Origin: Solibacillus silvestris
GTDB taxonomy: Bacteria; Bacillota; Bacilli; Bacillales_A; Planococcaceae
DNA: 64,000 nt
Assembly (NCBI GenBank): GCA_001586195.1
Contig: CP014609.1
Coordinates: 3,866,001 to 3,930,000, forward strand
Direction: 5' to 3'
The notes beneath the pieces are model-generated. The model saw nothing but the letters and a program-made list of their open reading frames with translations, had not been told where the DNA came from and did no database searches. The translations under genes were made by a program, and so were the position numbers. Of the stretch, positions 1-8,340 are shown piece by piece (the stretch's first letter is position 1; each line of letters starts with the position of its first letter).

Positions 1-460
1 CACCTTTTTCGTAAACATCGATCAGTTCATCCTCGGAAGGACGCTTTACCGATACTATATGAAAATCGACGAATGGTACTTCTTTTAAGAGAACATTCAA
101 GAAGGAACCTTTTGTGATTTCCTCCCAGCGGCTTTGGGCACTCTGACCCACGATGATTTGGGTAATGTTAAAGTCCATTGCAATTTCTGTAATGACTTTA
201 TGGAATGGACGCTTTTCATTATCCTTAATAATAAACTGTTCTACTTCCAACTCATCTGTCAGTTCTTTCCACTGCTCGATATAGCCGGATTTTTCCGCAT
301 CAAATGCATCAATTGGCTTTGAATCAACAGTCAACACATATAATGGGCAGTCAAGTAATGTAGCAAGCTTGTGTCCTCGGCGAATTAAACGCTCACCATT
401 TTGTCCGTAATATACACAAACCAAAATACTTTCGTCTAATCGGCCTTTAACATGTTTCAT
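1..460 (-). CDS. KdpD-like universal-stress domain protein, C-terminus outside window
   Basis: The visible 153 residues start at ATG 460 behind AGAGGTG and run off the left edge. The stretch GERLIRRGHKLATLLDCPLY matches the Usp-type domain found in the middle of KdpD sensor proteins (family knowledge: a GxxxxRLIRRG..LA...APLYV pattern). A second segment, TQIIVGQSAQSRWEE, fits the nucleotide-binding loop region of the same fold. No histidine kinase part is visible, and homologues in Bacillales are stand-alone cytosolic proteins thought to sense K+ or c-di-AMP. It is divergent from the Mrp cation antiporter operon, which suggests a shared role in monovalent cation homeostasis; that link is inference. 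Truncated by the window edge, so its full length is unknown. Confidence 0.8.
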   Translation of the reverse strand, partial: MKHVKGRLDESILVCVYYGQNGERLIRRGHKLATLLDCPLYVLTVDSKPIDAFDAEKSGYIEQWKELTDELEVEQFIIKDNEKRPFHKVITEIAMDFNITQIIVGQSAQSRWEEITKGSFLNVLLKEVPFVDFHIVSVKRPSEDELIDVYEKG

Positions 461-793
461 TTTAGTTCGCACCTCTTTTTCTTATCCTATAATAATGAAT
501 TAAATCCGAATATATTTTGAGAAACTAAGCATAATTGAGATAAAACGAAGGCTATTACAGTGCAATGCACTCATCATTATTGTATACTTATTTCTATGAT
601 GCATATTTATATTCAGTAAATTTTATGTTATATTTTTGCTTTTGTAATTTTTATTAAATTACTGTTGTTGGAAAATATATTCCCCATATGCCACATTATT
701 ATGAAGATAGTTATATAGATAGTCAAGTGTGATTGTTCGAATGCCGAACTTTACATATTTTTATTGGCTCACTCGGTTAGGAGGTTATCGCTT
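461..793. other. divergent intergenic region usp / mrpA
   Basis: AT-rich spacer of about 330 bases between two divergent cation-homeostasis genes. It must hold both promoters, but I see no TTGACA/TATAAT pair good enough to name. No riboswitch fold, terminator or open reading frame with a Shine-Dalgarno sequence is evident. Confidence 0.5.
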
Positions 794-3205
794 TTGGTTG
801 TTGCTTTTTCGATTATGCTCCCATTTCTTGCTGCAGCATTAATCCCATTAATATACAGGAAATTTAAGAATATCCATTTAGGTTGGTTCGTTTTACTTGT
901 TCCTGTTGCTTTATTTTCGCTTTTAGCTACATATATCCCTCGAATTGCCAATGGTGAAGTATTCATTAGGACATTTGAGTGGATCCCCACTTTCGGTATT
1001 AATATTACTACTTATTTAGACGGCTTGAGTATGATTTTTAGCTTACTCATTACTGGGGTAGGCAGTTTAGTAATACTTTACTCAATTTTCTATTTATCAA
1101 CGAAAGAATCATTACACCATTTCTATTGCTACTTACTATTATTTATGGGCGCGATGTTAGGCGTCGTCTTTTCAGATAACTTAATGGTGCTTTATGTATT
1201 TTGGGAATTAACGAGTGTATCGTCATTCCTATTAATCGCATTTTGGCATCATCGTAAAGCATCTCGTGCAGGCGCACGAAAAGCAATGACCATTACAGTT
1301 TCTGGTGGTGTTGCGATGCTCGCTGGTTTTTTAATGTTATATGTTGCATCGGGAACGTTTAGTATTCGCGAAATTATTGCGAATTTGGATGTCGTTCAAT
1401 CGAGCGTTTATTTTGTACCGGCAATGTGTCTTGTACTTTTAGGTGCGTTTACGAAGTCGGCACAGTTCCCGTTCCATATTTGGTTGCCGGATGCAATGGA
1501 GGCACCGACACCTGTTTCCGCTTATTTACACTCTGCAACGATGGTAAAAGCGGGTATTTACTTAGTAGCTCGTACAACACCGATTTTTGGCGGGCACGAG
1601 GTATGGTTTTGGGCAGTGAGCGGGGTAGGTCTTCTTACATTATTCTGGGGCTCCTTCAATGCGGTCCGCCAGTATGATTTAAAGGCATTGCTAGCATACT
1701 CCACAATTAGTCAGCTTGGACTGATTATGTCTTTATTCGGTCTTGGTTCAGCAGCACTGCATTTTGGTTATTCAACACAGTCGGTAATTTATACGCAGGC
1801 TACATTTGCTGCATTATTCCATTTAATCAACCACTCGACATTTAAAGGCGCGCTCTTTATGATGGTCGGAATAGTCGACCATGAAGTAGGAACACGCGAT
1901 ATTCGTCGATTAGGCGGATTGATGTCGTTAATGCCGTTTACATTCACGATTGCCGTAATCGGAAGTGCCTCAATGGCAGGGTTACCACCATTCAATGGCT
2001 TTTTAAGTAAGGAAATGTTCTTTACAGCTACATTAAAAATTACACAGCTTGATATTTTCTCACTTGATAGCATCGGTCTTTTATTCCCGATTATCGCTTG
2101 GGTGGCCAGTGTATTTACGTTTATTTACTGTGTCATTATCGTCATGCGTACATTCTTCGGGAAAATACAGCCGGATCGTTTGGAAAAGCCGCCACATGAA
2201 GCGCCGTTTGGTATGTTAATTTCACCATTTATTTTAGTTGCCTTCGTGATTGGAATTTTTATATTCCCGAATGTTTTGGGACATTATATTTTAAGTCCGG
2301 CGATGGCAAGCATTTACCCAATGTTCCCATCTGTAGAGGAAATGACGCCTCATATCGCAGCATGGCATGGTTATATAAATACGGAACTTATTATGACGTT
2401 TGGTGTCATTGTTGTAGGGGTTTTCTTATACCGTACATTAAAAAAATGGCGTCCTGTCTATCTGTGGATACCGCAAAGCTTTACGCTAAATGCGATTTAT
2501 GAACGTGTGATTAATTCAAGTGAGAGTGTATCAGGACGTGTAACAAACCGTTATATGAACGGTAATTTAACGTATTATTTCGTTTATATCTATGTATTTT
2601 TTGTAACGCTACTGGCAGGGTATATGATTTATGCGGACGTATTCAGCTGGAATCCTTCGAAAGACTCGGTGATTGAGCCATATGAATTAGTTCTTGTATT
2701 CGTTATGATTGCGGCTGCAATTGCGATTATTTTTGCAAAGCAGCGTATTACAGTCGTGCTGTTGAATGGAGTACTCGGGTATTCTGTTGCCTTTTTCTTC
2801 GTAGTATTTAGAGCTCCTGATTTGGCGCTGACGCAGCTTGTCGTTGAATCGGTTACAACAGCACTGTTCTTACTATCATTTAAATATTTACCGAAGCTTA
2901 AAAATGAGTATATTTCGAAAAGCTGGCGTTTTGCGAAGGTAACAATTTCTATTGCGGTCGGTGCAACTGTGACACTGATTGGATTAGCGGTAATGAATTA
3001 CGATCGTTTTGAACCAATCTCGAAATTCTTTGAGGACTCGTATGATCTGGCAGGTGGAAAAAATATCGTCAATACGATTTTAGGCGATTTCCGTGCATTT
3101 GATACGATGCTTGAAGTAGTTGTACTTTTCATTGCAGGTCTTGGCGTCTACACACTTATTAAGCTTAAGGCGAAAAAGGGGGATGCAGACGTTGAAAGTA
3201 AATGA
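794..3205 (+). CDS. mrpA: Mrp-type Na+/H+ antiporter subunit A
   Basis: Largest subunit of the multisubunit Mrp cation/proton antiporter in the cytoplasmic membrane. The N-terminal two thirds is a NuoL/ND5-like proton-pumping domain: it has a conserved glutamate in YVFWELTSVSSFLLI and the FPFHIWLPDAMEAPTPVSA segment with downstream membrane lysine. The C-terminal third carries extra helices of the MrpB-like/DUF4040 type ending in FRAPDLALTQLVVESVTTAL. I prefer the TTG start at 794 because AGGAGG (779-784) sits 9 bases before it; this gives 803 residues, close to the roughly 800 of B. subtilis MrpA. The upstream in-frame TTG at 764 would put the Shine-Dalgarno inside the gene. The 3' end overlaps mrpB, first of a tightly packed seven-gene operon. 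Confidence 0.96.
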   Translation: MVVAFSIMLPFLAAALIPLIYRKFKNIHLGWFVLLVPVALFSLLATYIPRIANGEVFIRTFEWIPTFGINITTYLDGLSMIFSLLITGVGSLVILYSIFYLSTKESLHHFYCYLLLFMGAMLGVVFSDNLMVLYVFWELTSVSSFLLIAFWHHRKASRAGARKAMTITVSGGVAMLAGFLMLYVASGTFSIREIIANLDVVQSSVYFVPAMCLVLLGAFTKSAQFPFHIWLPDAMEAPTPVSAYLHSATMVKAGIYLVARTTPIFGGHEVWFWAVSGVGLLTLFWGSFNAVRQYDLKALLAYSTISQLGLIMSLFGLGSAALHFGYSTQSVIYTQATFAALFHLINHSTFKGALFMMVGIVDHEVGTRDIRRLGGLMSLMPFTFTIAVIGSASMAGLPPFNGFLSKEMFFTATLKITQLDIFSLDSIGLLFPIIAWVASVFTFIYCVIIVMRTFFGKIQPDRLEKPPHEAPFGMLISPFILVAFVIGIFIFPNVLGHYILSPAMASIYPMFPSVEEMTPHIAAWHGYINTELIMTFGVIVVGVFLYRTLKKWRPVYLWIPQSFTLNAIYERVINSSESVSGRVTNRYMNGNLTYYFVYIYVFFVTLLAGYMIYADVFSWNPSKDSVIEPYELVLVFVMIAAAIAIIFAKQRITVVLLNGVLGYSVAFFFVVFRAPDLALTQLVVESVTTALFLLSFKYLPKLKNEYISKSWRFAKVTISIAVGATVTLIGLAVMNYDRFEPISKFFEDSYDLAGGKNIVNTILGDFRAFDTMLEVVVLFIAGLGVYTLIKLKAKKGDADVESK

Positions 3206-3614
3206 TGTTATTTTAAAATCAGTCGTACGAGGCGTTGTATTCATCGTCTTTACGCTTGGTATGTATTTATTTTTTGCAGGGCATAATGCTCCGGGCGGCG
3301 GATTTATCGGCGGATTAGTGCTTGGCTCGGGGATTGTCCTGTTGTATTTGACGTACGACATTGAAACGGTGCATAAAGGAATGCCATTCGACTTTAAAAA
3401 AGTGGCGGCAATCGGTGTATTGCTGGCGACAGGTTCGGCCATTGCCTCGATTTTCTTTGACGTACCTTTTTTAACACAGACAGCTGGCTATTATAATCTC
3501 CCGTTGGTAGGAGAAAAGCATTTGTCGACTGTTACGATTTTTGAAGCAGGTGTCGCAATGACGGTTGTCGGTACACTCGTAACGATTATTTTAAATATAA
3601 GTGAGGATGATTAG
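3192..3614 (+). CDS. mrpB: Mrp antiporter subunit B
   Basis: About 140-residue membrane subunit with four predicted helices and the family signature GHNAPGGGFIGGL near residue 30, followed by a long hydrophobic helix. It is an obligate member of the MrpA-G complex. The AAGGGGG at about 3175-3181 lies some 10 bases before the TTG at 3192, while the in-frame ATG at 3183 would have almost no spacer, so I choose TTG; the ATG start (143 residues) cannot be excluded. The gene overlaps the end of mrpA, consistent with translational coupling. Confidence 0.93.
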   Translation: MKVNDVILKSVVRGVVFIVFTLGMYLFFAGHNAPGGGFIGGLVLGSGIVLLYLTYDIETVHKGMPFDFKKVAAIGVLLATGSAIASIFFDVPFLTQTAGYYNLPLVGEKHLSTVTIFEAGVAMTVVGTLVTIILNISEDD

Positions 3615-3615
3615 T

Positions 3616-3954
3616 ATGGAATCATTAATGATTGTACTTGTCGGCATTCTAGTCGCAGTCGCTACTTATTTAATCCTCTCTCGTAGTGTCATACGTGTGA
3701 TTGTCGGCACCGCCATTTTATCTCATGCCGTTCATTTATTGTTATTGACGGTCGGCGGGTTAAAAAAAGGGAGTGTGCCGCTATTAGGTCAGGCGGCTGC
3801 ACCATATACCGACGCTTTGCCACAAGCATTGATTTTAACAGCAATCGTTATTAGTTTTGCTGTTACGGCCTTTTTACTCGTACTGGCTTATCGAATGTAT
3901 TTAATGAACGGAACCGATGATCTAGGGGAACTTGGAGGGTCATCAGATGAATAA
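3616..3954 (+). CDS. mrpC: Mrp antiporter subunit C
   Basis: 112-residue NuoK-like subunit with three membrane helices. The family-typical segment TDALPQALILTAIVISFAVT is visible in the last helix, with the small-residue/serine helix SHAVHLLLLTVGG before it. ATG 3616 follows GTGAGGATGA, and length equals the 112-113 residues usual for MrpC. It lies one base after the mrpB stop and overlaps the first codons of mrpD. Confidence 0.94.
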   Translation: MESLMIVLVGILVAVATYLILSRSVIRVIVGTAILSHAVHLLLLTVGGLKKGSVPLLGQAAAPYTDALPQALILTAIVISFAVTAFLLVLAYRMYLMNGTDDLGELGGSSDE

Positions 3955-5431
3955 TATAATTGTTTTACCAATGATCGTGCCGATTATAACGGCCGCATTG
4001 TTAGTATTTTTAAATAATAATATTAAACTTCAGCGGGTTGTAAGTTTAGTGACAATGATTTTCGTAGTGGGGACTTCTGTTGTCCTGCTGCAGCTTATTC
4101 AGACAGAAGGTATTATGCGTATAGACTTTAGTGGCTGGGCACCGCCGTTCGGTATTTTATTTGTTGCCGATTCATTTTCGGTACTCCTTGTTTTAACGGC
4201 AAGTCTTGTGACGATGTTCTGTTTAATTTATGCCTTTTCCACAATCGGCGAGCGTCATGAAAAAATGTACTTCTATCCGTTTGTATTATTCTTACTAGCA
4301 GGTGTAAACGGATCGTTTTTAACAGGCGATATTTTCAATTTATTCGTTTGTTTTGAAGTAATGCTTCTTGCGTCATACGTCCTTGTTGCTCTTGGCGGAG
4401 GAAAGATACAGCTGCGCGAGTCAATCAAGTATGTGCTCATTAATGTTGTCGCATCCTGGATTTTCCTCGTTGCACTGGCATTCTTGTATGGAACGCTAAA
4501 GACGCTTAATATGGCGCATATTGCACAGCGTGTTGCAGAAGCCGGTCAAGACCCGTTATTAACGGTTGTCGCACTTGTTTTCCTAATTGTTTTTGCTTTA
4601 AAAGGAGGCTTGCTGCTGTTCTTTTGGCTGCCTGGTTCATACAGTGTGCCGCCAACAGCAGTACAGGCATTATTTGCGGCATTGTTAACAAAAGTCGGCA
4701 TGTATGCATTGTTCCGTACGTTCACGCTCATGTTCCCGTTACAGCCGGAAATTACGCATACGGCCATCGGTGTGATGGCAGGGCTGACGATTATAGCGGG
4801 TTGTATGGGCGCATTTTCCGGACGAGATGTTCGGACAATTGCTACGTATAACGTCATCATTAGTGTTGGCTTTATACTGGTGGCACTTGCGATTGGAACA
4901 GAATCCGCAATGGCAGGAGCGGTCTATTATTTAATCCACGACATGCTCGGTAAGGCGTTACTGTTTTTACTTATTGGAACAATGGTGCTATTAACAGGGG
5001 AAATTGTCGTAAAAAATATGAATGGTTTAATTCGAATTTATCCATTATTCGGCTGGCTGTTCTTTATTATGATGTGTGCACTTGTCGGAATTCCGCCGTT
5101 AAGCGGATTTATCGGGAAAGTATTGATCGGCCAGGGTGCTGTTGAAGCAGAGGCCTATATTTTATTGGCATTGGCATTTGGCTCGAGTATCATCGTACTC
5201 TATTCATTATTGCGTATTTTTCTTGCTTCATTTTTTGGAGAAACATCGATTAATGAAGAGGACAAAATTCGGATGCCACGTGGTGCGATGGTATCGTTCA
5301 TACTATTGACGATTTGTATCGTTGGCTTGGGAGTTGGCGCAGAAGGGCTGGCGGTCTATGTTAATGATGCAGCATACACATTATCAAACCCTGCTGTTTA
5401 CATTGATGCGGTTTTAAATACGAATAAATAA
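3947..5431 (+). CDS. mrpD: Mrp antiporter subunit D
   Basis: 494-residue NuoN/NuoM-like proton-translocating subunit with about 14 membrane helices. Family hallmarks are the glutamate in NLFVCFEVMLLASYVLV near residue 137, the lysine in ALKGGLLLFFWLPGSYSVPP and the helix ending in TAVQALFAALLTKVGMYALF. ATG 3947 has GGAGGG seven bases upstream; an earlier in-frame TTG (3932) precedes that site and is rejected. Overlaps mrpC by eight bases and is followed by mrpE after 14 bases. Confidence 0.96.
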   Translation: MNNIIVLPMIVPIITAALLVFLNNNIKLQRVVSLVTMIFVVGTSVVLLQLIQTEGIMRIDFSGWAPPFGILFVADSFSVLLVLTASLVTMFCLIYAFSTIGERHEKMYFYPFVLFLLAGVNGSFLTGDIFNLFVCFEVMLLASYVLVALGGGKIQLRESIKYVLINVVASWIFLVALAFLYGTLKTLNMAHIAQRVAEAGQDPLLTVVALVFLIVFALKGGLLLFFWLPGSYSVPPTAVQALFAALLTKVGMYALFRTFTLMFPLQPEITHTAIGVMAGLTIIAGCMGAFSGRDVRTIATYNVIISVGFILVALAIGTESAMAGAVYYLIHDMLGKALLFLLIGTMVLLTGEIVVKNMNGLIRIYPLFGWLFFIMMCALVGIPPLSGFIGKVLIGQGAVEAEAYILLALAFGSSIIVLYSLLRIFLASFFGETSINEEDKIRMPRGAMVSFILLTICIVGLGVGAEGLAVYVNDAAYTLSNPAVYIDAVLNTNK

Positions 5432-5445
5432 AGGAGGGTGAGCAC

Positions 5446-5928
5446 TTGTTAGGTCAATTTATTATTAATTTATTTATTGCGGCGCTTTGGTTTTTGTTAA
5501 AGGATGATCCAACTGCAGACTTTACGACATTTATGTCAGGATTTTTAGTCGGAACATTGATTTTATATGCTATGCACCGATTTTTCGGAACACAGTTTTA
5601 CTTGCGTCGTGTATTAAAGATTATTAAGCTCATCCTAATATTTATTCGAGAGCTGCTTTCATCAAGTGTTTCTGTATTAAAACAAGTGCTAGATCCACAG
5701 ATGAATTTTACACCAGGTATTTTCACTTATGAAACAAAATTAGAAGGAGACTACCAAGTAACGACATTGGCCCTGTTATTAACGTTAACTCCGGGTTCTG
5801 TTGTAATGGAAGTCTCAGAAGATAACAGTACGTTTTATATTCACGCGATGGATATAGAAGAATCGAAAGAAACGGTACTCCGTTCAATCGGCAAGTTTGA
5901 ACGTGCCATTTTGGAGGTGACACAATGA
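5446..5928 (+). CDS. mrpE: Mrp antiporter subunit E
   Basis: 160-residue subunit with two or three N-terminal membrane helices and a cytoplasmic C-terminal domain containing the family motif LTLTPGSVVMEVSED. TTG start at 5446 follows AAGGAGGGTG with good spacing, and length matches the family (about 158). The mrpF start codon overlaps its TGA, so the two are translationally coupled. Confidence 0.94.
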   Translation: MLGQFIINLFIAALWFLLKDDPTADFTTFMSGFLVGTLILYAMHRFFGTQFYLRRVLKIIKLILIFIRELLSSSVSVLKQVLDPQMNFTPGIFTYETKLEGDYQVTTLALLLTLTPGSVVMEVSEDNSTFYIHAMDIEESKETVLRSIGKFERAILEVTQ

Positions 5929-6209
5929 TCGATTTGATTCTTAAGGCGGCACTTGTTCTATTTATGGTGGCAATCGGTCTATCCTTATTTCGTGTGATAA
6001 AGGGGCCGTCACTGCCTGACCGTGCAATCGCTCTTGATACAATTGGTGTTAATTTAATTTCTGCGATCGCCATCGTGTCAATTGTTTTAAAAACAAAGGC
6101 ATTTTTAGAAGCCATTTTAATATTAGGGATTTTAGCATTTATCGGAACGATTGCATTCTCGAAATATATCGAAAGAGGTGTCATTGTTGAACGTAAATCA
6201 GCTGATTGA
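5925..6209 (+). CDS. mrpF: Mrp antiporter subunit F
   Basis: 94-residue subunit with three membrane helices. The conserved RVIKGPSLPDRAIALDTIG stretch is the MrpF signature. ATG 5925 overlaps the mrpE stop (ATGA arrangement) and follows GGAGGTG. Its 3' end overlaps mrpG. Confidence 0.95.
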   Translation: MIDLILKAALVLFMVAIGLSLFRVIKGPSLPDRAIALDTIGVNLISAIAIVSIVLKTKAFLEAILILGILAFIGTIAFSKYIERGVIVERKSAD

Positions 6210-6591
6210 ATTAATGGCGGCACTTCTGATTTTGTTAGGAGCAATTGTGAGTGTCATTAGCGCATTCGGCATGATCCGTTTACCAGATGTGTACACACGC
6301 TCACACGCTGCAACGAAAAGTGCGACACTCTCTGTATTGCTTTGTTTGTTCGGTGGGTTCATTTACTTTTGGATCCATGATGGCTATGTGAGTATTCGCC
6401 TCATTTTAGGGATTATCTTCGTATTTATTACAGCACCAGTTTCCGGGCATTTAGTCTGTCGCGCGGCATATCGTTCACGCGTACCGCTAGCTGAAGGTTC
6501 TGGAGACGATGCATTAAATGAAATCTTGTTTGGCGAAGAAAATTTGCAAGTGAAAGAAGAAGTAGAAGCTACATTGAAAGAAATTAAATAA
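6187..6591 (+). CDS. mrpG: Mrp antiporter subunit G
   Basis: 134-residue last subunit of the Mrp complex, with three helices and the signature GMIRLPDVYTRSHAATKSAT near residue 30. The TTG at 6187 lies 8 bases after AAAGAGG and overlaps the mrpF end; an adjacent TTG at 6184 is the alternative. The C-terminal tail is acidic and longer than in B. subtilis MrpG (about 124 residues). The operon ends here with a hairpin terminator. Confidence 0.93.
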   Translation: MNVNQLIELMAALLILLGAIVSVISAFGMIRLPDVYTRSHAATKSATLSVLLCLFGGFIYFWIHDGYVSIRLILGIIFVFITAPVSGHLVCRAAYRSRVPLAEGSGDDALNEILFGEENLQVKEEVEATLKEIK

Positions 6592-6600
6592 TGAATGGAA

Positions 6601-6646
6601 AAGCATTTTAAAAGTGATGGCATGTCACTGTTAGAATGCTTTTTTT
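6601..6646 (+). terminator. terminator of mrp operon
   Basis: A 17-base stem beginning AAGCATT pairs with a copy ending AATGCTT (one mismatch, one G-T pair) and is followed by a run of seven T. Confidence 0.85.
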
Positions 6647-6667
6647 AGTGGATAAAAAAGAGAGAGG

Positions 6668-6987
6668 TGTGGATAACTTGTAGATAAAGTTTTGTAAATA
6701 TCAATAGAAAAGGAGCAGTTGTATATTTTTTGCGGAAGATTAATACGTAAAGTTAAAATTATTCCTTTTTTATAAGAAATGGCTATGTTTAATGTAGAAA
6801 AATGTGACATTTTATAGAACAAATGAATATCTATTTGAATATTTTTTTAATACCTTGTTCTAAAATAGAATTTCAAGATATTAATTTGTGGATAAGTGGA
6901 ATGCAACCTGTTGAAAAATCGTGATTAAATTGTGGATAATTGACGTTAATGTGTATAACTTTGTGGATAAATAGTATATGTGGATAA
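6668..6987 (-). repeat. cluster of five perfect DnaA boxes
   Basis: The plus strand contains TGTGGATAA, the reverse complement of the DnaA box TTATCCACA, at 6668-6676, 6887-6895, 6931-6939, 6962-6970 and 6979-6987, all in one orientation. One-mismatch copies lie at 6679-6687 (TGTAGATAA) and 6950-6958 (TGTGTATAA). Four perfect boxes fall within 101 bases, in very AT-rich sequence just upstream of the promoter of the GntR/ABC operon. No dnaA, dnaN or rpmH is near, so this is not a conventional oriC. B. subtilis is known to carry DnaA-box clusters outside oriC that restrain initiation; such a role, or DnaA control of the downstream operon, is inference. Confidence 0.8.
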
Positions 6988-7001
6988 TATTTCTCGATTT
7001 A

Positions 7002-7030
7002 TTGACAAATAAGCTCATTTTTTATATAGT
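7002..7030 (+). promoter_or_regulatory. sigma-A promoter of gntR-ABC operon
   Basis: TTGACA at 7002-7007, a 17-base spacer, and TATAGT at 7025-7030. The start codon at 7077 leaves a leader of about 40 bases. Confidence 0.85.
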
Positions 7031-7051
7031 ACATTACAACACTAATGTACT
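7028..7051. promoter_or_regulatory. 24-bp palindromic operator for the GntR regulator
   Basis: Perfect inverted repeat AGTACATTA-N6-TAATGTACT overlapping the -10 box and presumed transcription start. YtrA-subfamily GntR proteins bind an AGTGTA...TACACT type palindrome at their own promoters; here the outer half sites are AGTACA/TGTACT. Autorepression by the next gene is inferred. Confidence 0.75.
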
Positions 7052-7076
7052 GGATAACTTTGAAAGGAGGATCCCT

Positions 7077-7448
7077 TTGATATTTAATACACAAAGTACA
7101 ATGCCTATTTATATGCAAGTAGCGGAATGGATCGAAAATGAGATATTGGCCGATCGGCTGCTACCGGAAGGGAAAGTTTATTCCCAATATCAGCTTGCTG
7201 AAATTTTTAATATTAATCCGGCAACTGCCGGAAAAGGCCTGACAATTTTAGTTGAAAAAGAAATTCTATATAAAAAGAGAGGGCTTGGAATGTTTGTGGT
7301 CGGGGATGCAAAATATCGGATTTTAACAACAAGACGAAGTGATACATTGACGAAGATGGCAAAGGAAATCGTAGAAGAGGCAAAACGTTTAGGCGTGATG
7401 GATGAAGATTTAATTGAGTTAATCAAACATATTCAAAAGGAGGGGTGA
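7077..7448 (+). CDS. GntR-family regulator, YtrA subfamily
   Basis: 123-residue DNA-binding repressor without a large effector domain, as in YtrA. The N-terminal winged helix reads PIYMQVAEWIENEILADRLL, then QYQLAEIFNINPATAGKGL (recognition helix) and the wing YKKRGLGMFV; the short C-terminal tail is a dimerisation helix. TTG 7077 follows AAAGGAGG (about 7063-7070); the open frame continues upstream to 6978 through the promoter and is not translated there. It heads an operon with an ABC exporter, the usual partner of YtrA-type regulators, which often respond to cell-wall or antibiotic stress. The inducer is unknown. Confidence 0.9.
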   Translation: MIFNTQSTMPIYMQVAEWIENEILADRLLPEGKVYSQYQLAEIFNINPATAGKGLTILVEKEILYKKRGLGMFVVGDAKYRILTTRRSDTLTKMAKEIVEEAKRLGVMDEDLIELIKHIQKEG

Positions 7449-7452
7449 GCGA

Positions 7453-8340
7453 ATGATTGTATGCGAACAAGTGGAAAAACGATACGGCAGGAAAACGATT
7501 TTGACACAGTTGTCTTTTGAAATTACAGAGCCGAAAATTATTGGGCTAATTGGGCGCAATGGTGTTGGCAAGTCGACATTACTGAAAATACTGGCAGGTC
7601 ATGTAAAAACATCGGCTGGGAAAACAGAAGTTATTGGTAAAAGACCATTTCAAAACTTAACGGTTGCCGCGAATACGATATTTATCGAGGATGGAATGAC
7701 ATTTCCGTCTGTGATGAATTTAGAGGAAATTTTGAAGTCGGGTGAAAAATTCTATAAAAACTTTGCAACGGATTTAGCGTTTGAACTATTGAAGTTTAGC
7801 CGCATATCCGACAAAAATCATCACCAGCACCTTTCAAAGGGTCAAAAAGCGGTGTTCAATTTAATTTACGGCATTGCAAGCCGCTGTGCGATTACTTTGC
7901 TGGATGAGCCAATGAACGGCATGGACGAAACAATCCGTGATGATATGTACCGCATCATTTTAAAGGATTTCCTGGCGTATCCGCGTATTATGATCATTTC
8001 AAGTCATTATTTAAATGAAATGGAACATTTAATTGAAGAAATTTTACTGTTGCATGAAGGTAAAGTTGAATTATTCGCTCCTGTTGAAGAAGTGCAGAGT
8101 CTTGCCATCAAGCTTGTAGGGCAAAAGGAGAACGTGGAGCCGGCTTTAAAAGCGTATGAAGTACTTGCGACATATGAAAACGGCCCAATTTTCGAAGCAA
8201 TTGTTAAAAACAGTGAGTTGCCATTACCTGAAGGAGTAAGAATGCAAAATCTATCGGCAAGTGATGTATGCAAAGTGTTGACGACATCGAAAGGGGGTTC
8301 CGTTGATGACATCTATCGTAACAGTAAGTCCAATGTGTAA
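7453..8340 (+). CDS. ABC transporter ATP-binding protein (YtrB-like)
   Basis: 295-residue nucleotide-binding subunit. Walker A is GRNGVGKST near residue 35, the signature is degenerate LSKGQKAVFN, and Walker B is ITLLDEPMNGMDE, followed by the switch histidine in ISSHYLNEME. The C-terminal 80 residues form a small extra domain common in export-type ATPases. ATG 7453 is four bases after the regulator stop and follows AGGAGGGG; the 3' end overlaps the permease gene by 35 bases. The order regulator-ATPase-permease points to an exporter or membrane-sensing system of the YtrABCDEF type, with substrate unknown. Confidence 0.9.
   Translation: MIVCEQVEKRYGRKTILTQLSFEITEPKIIGLIGRNGVGKSTLLKILAGHVKTSAGKTEVIGKRPFQNLTVAANTIFIEDGMTFPSVMNLEEILKSGEKFYKNFATDLAFELLKFSRISDKNHHQHLSKGQKAVFNLIYGIASRCAITLLDEPMNGMDETIRDDMYRIILKDFLAYPRIMIISSHYLNEMEHLIEEILLLHEGKVELFAPVEEVQSLAIKLVGQKENVEPALKAYEVLATYENGPIFEAIVKNSELPLPEGVRMQNLSASDVCKVLTTSKGGSVDDIYRNSKSNV

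Noticed and set aside
764..793. TTG 764 as mrpA start
   Set aside because: AGGAGG at 779-784 lies downstream of it and fits TTG 794.
6668..6987. Replication origin oriC
   Set aside because: No dnaA, dnaN, rpmH or gyrase genes nearby; mrp and a GntR/ABC operon flank it.
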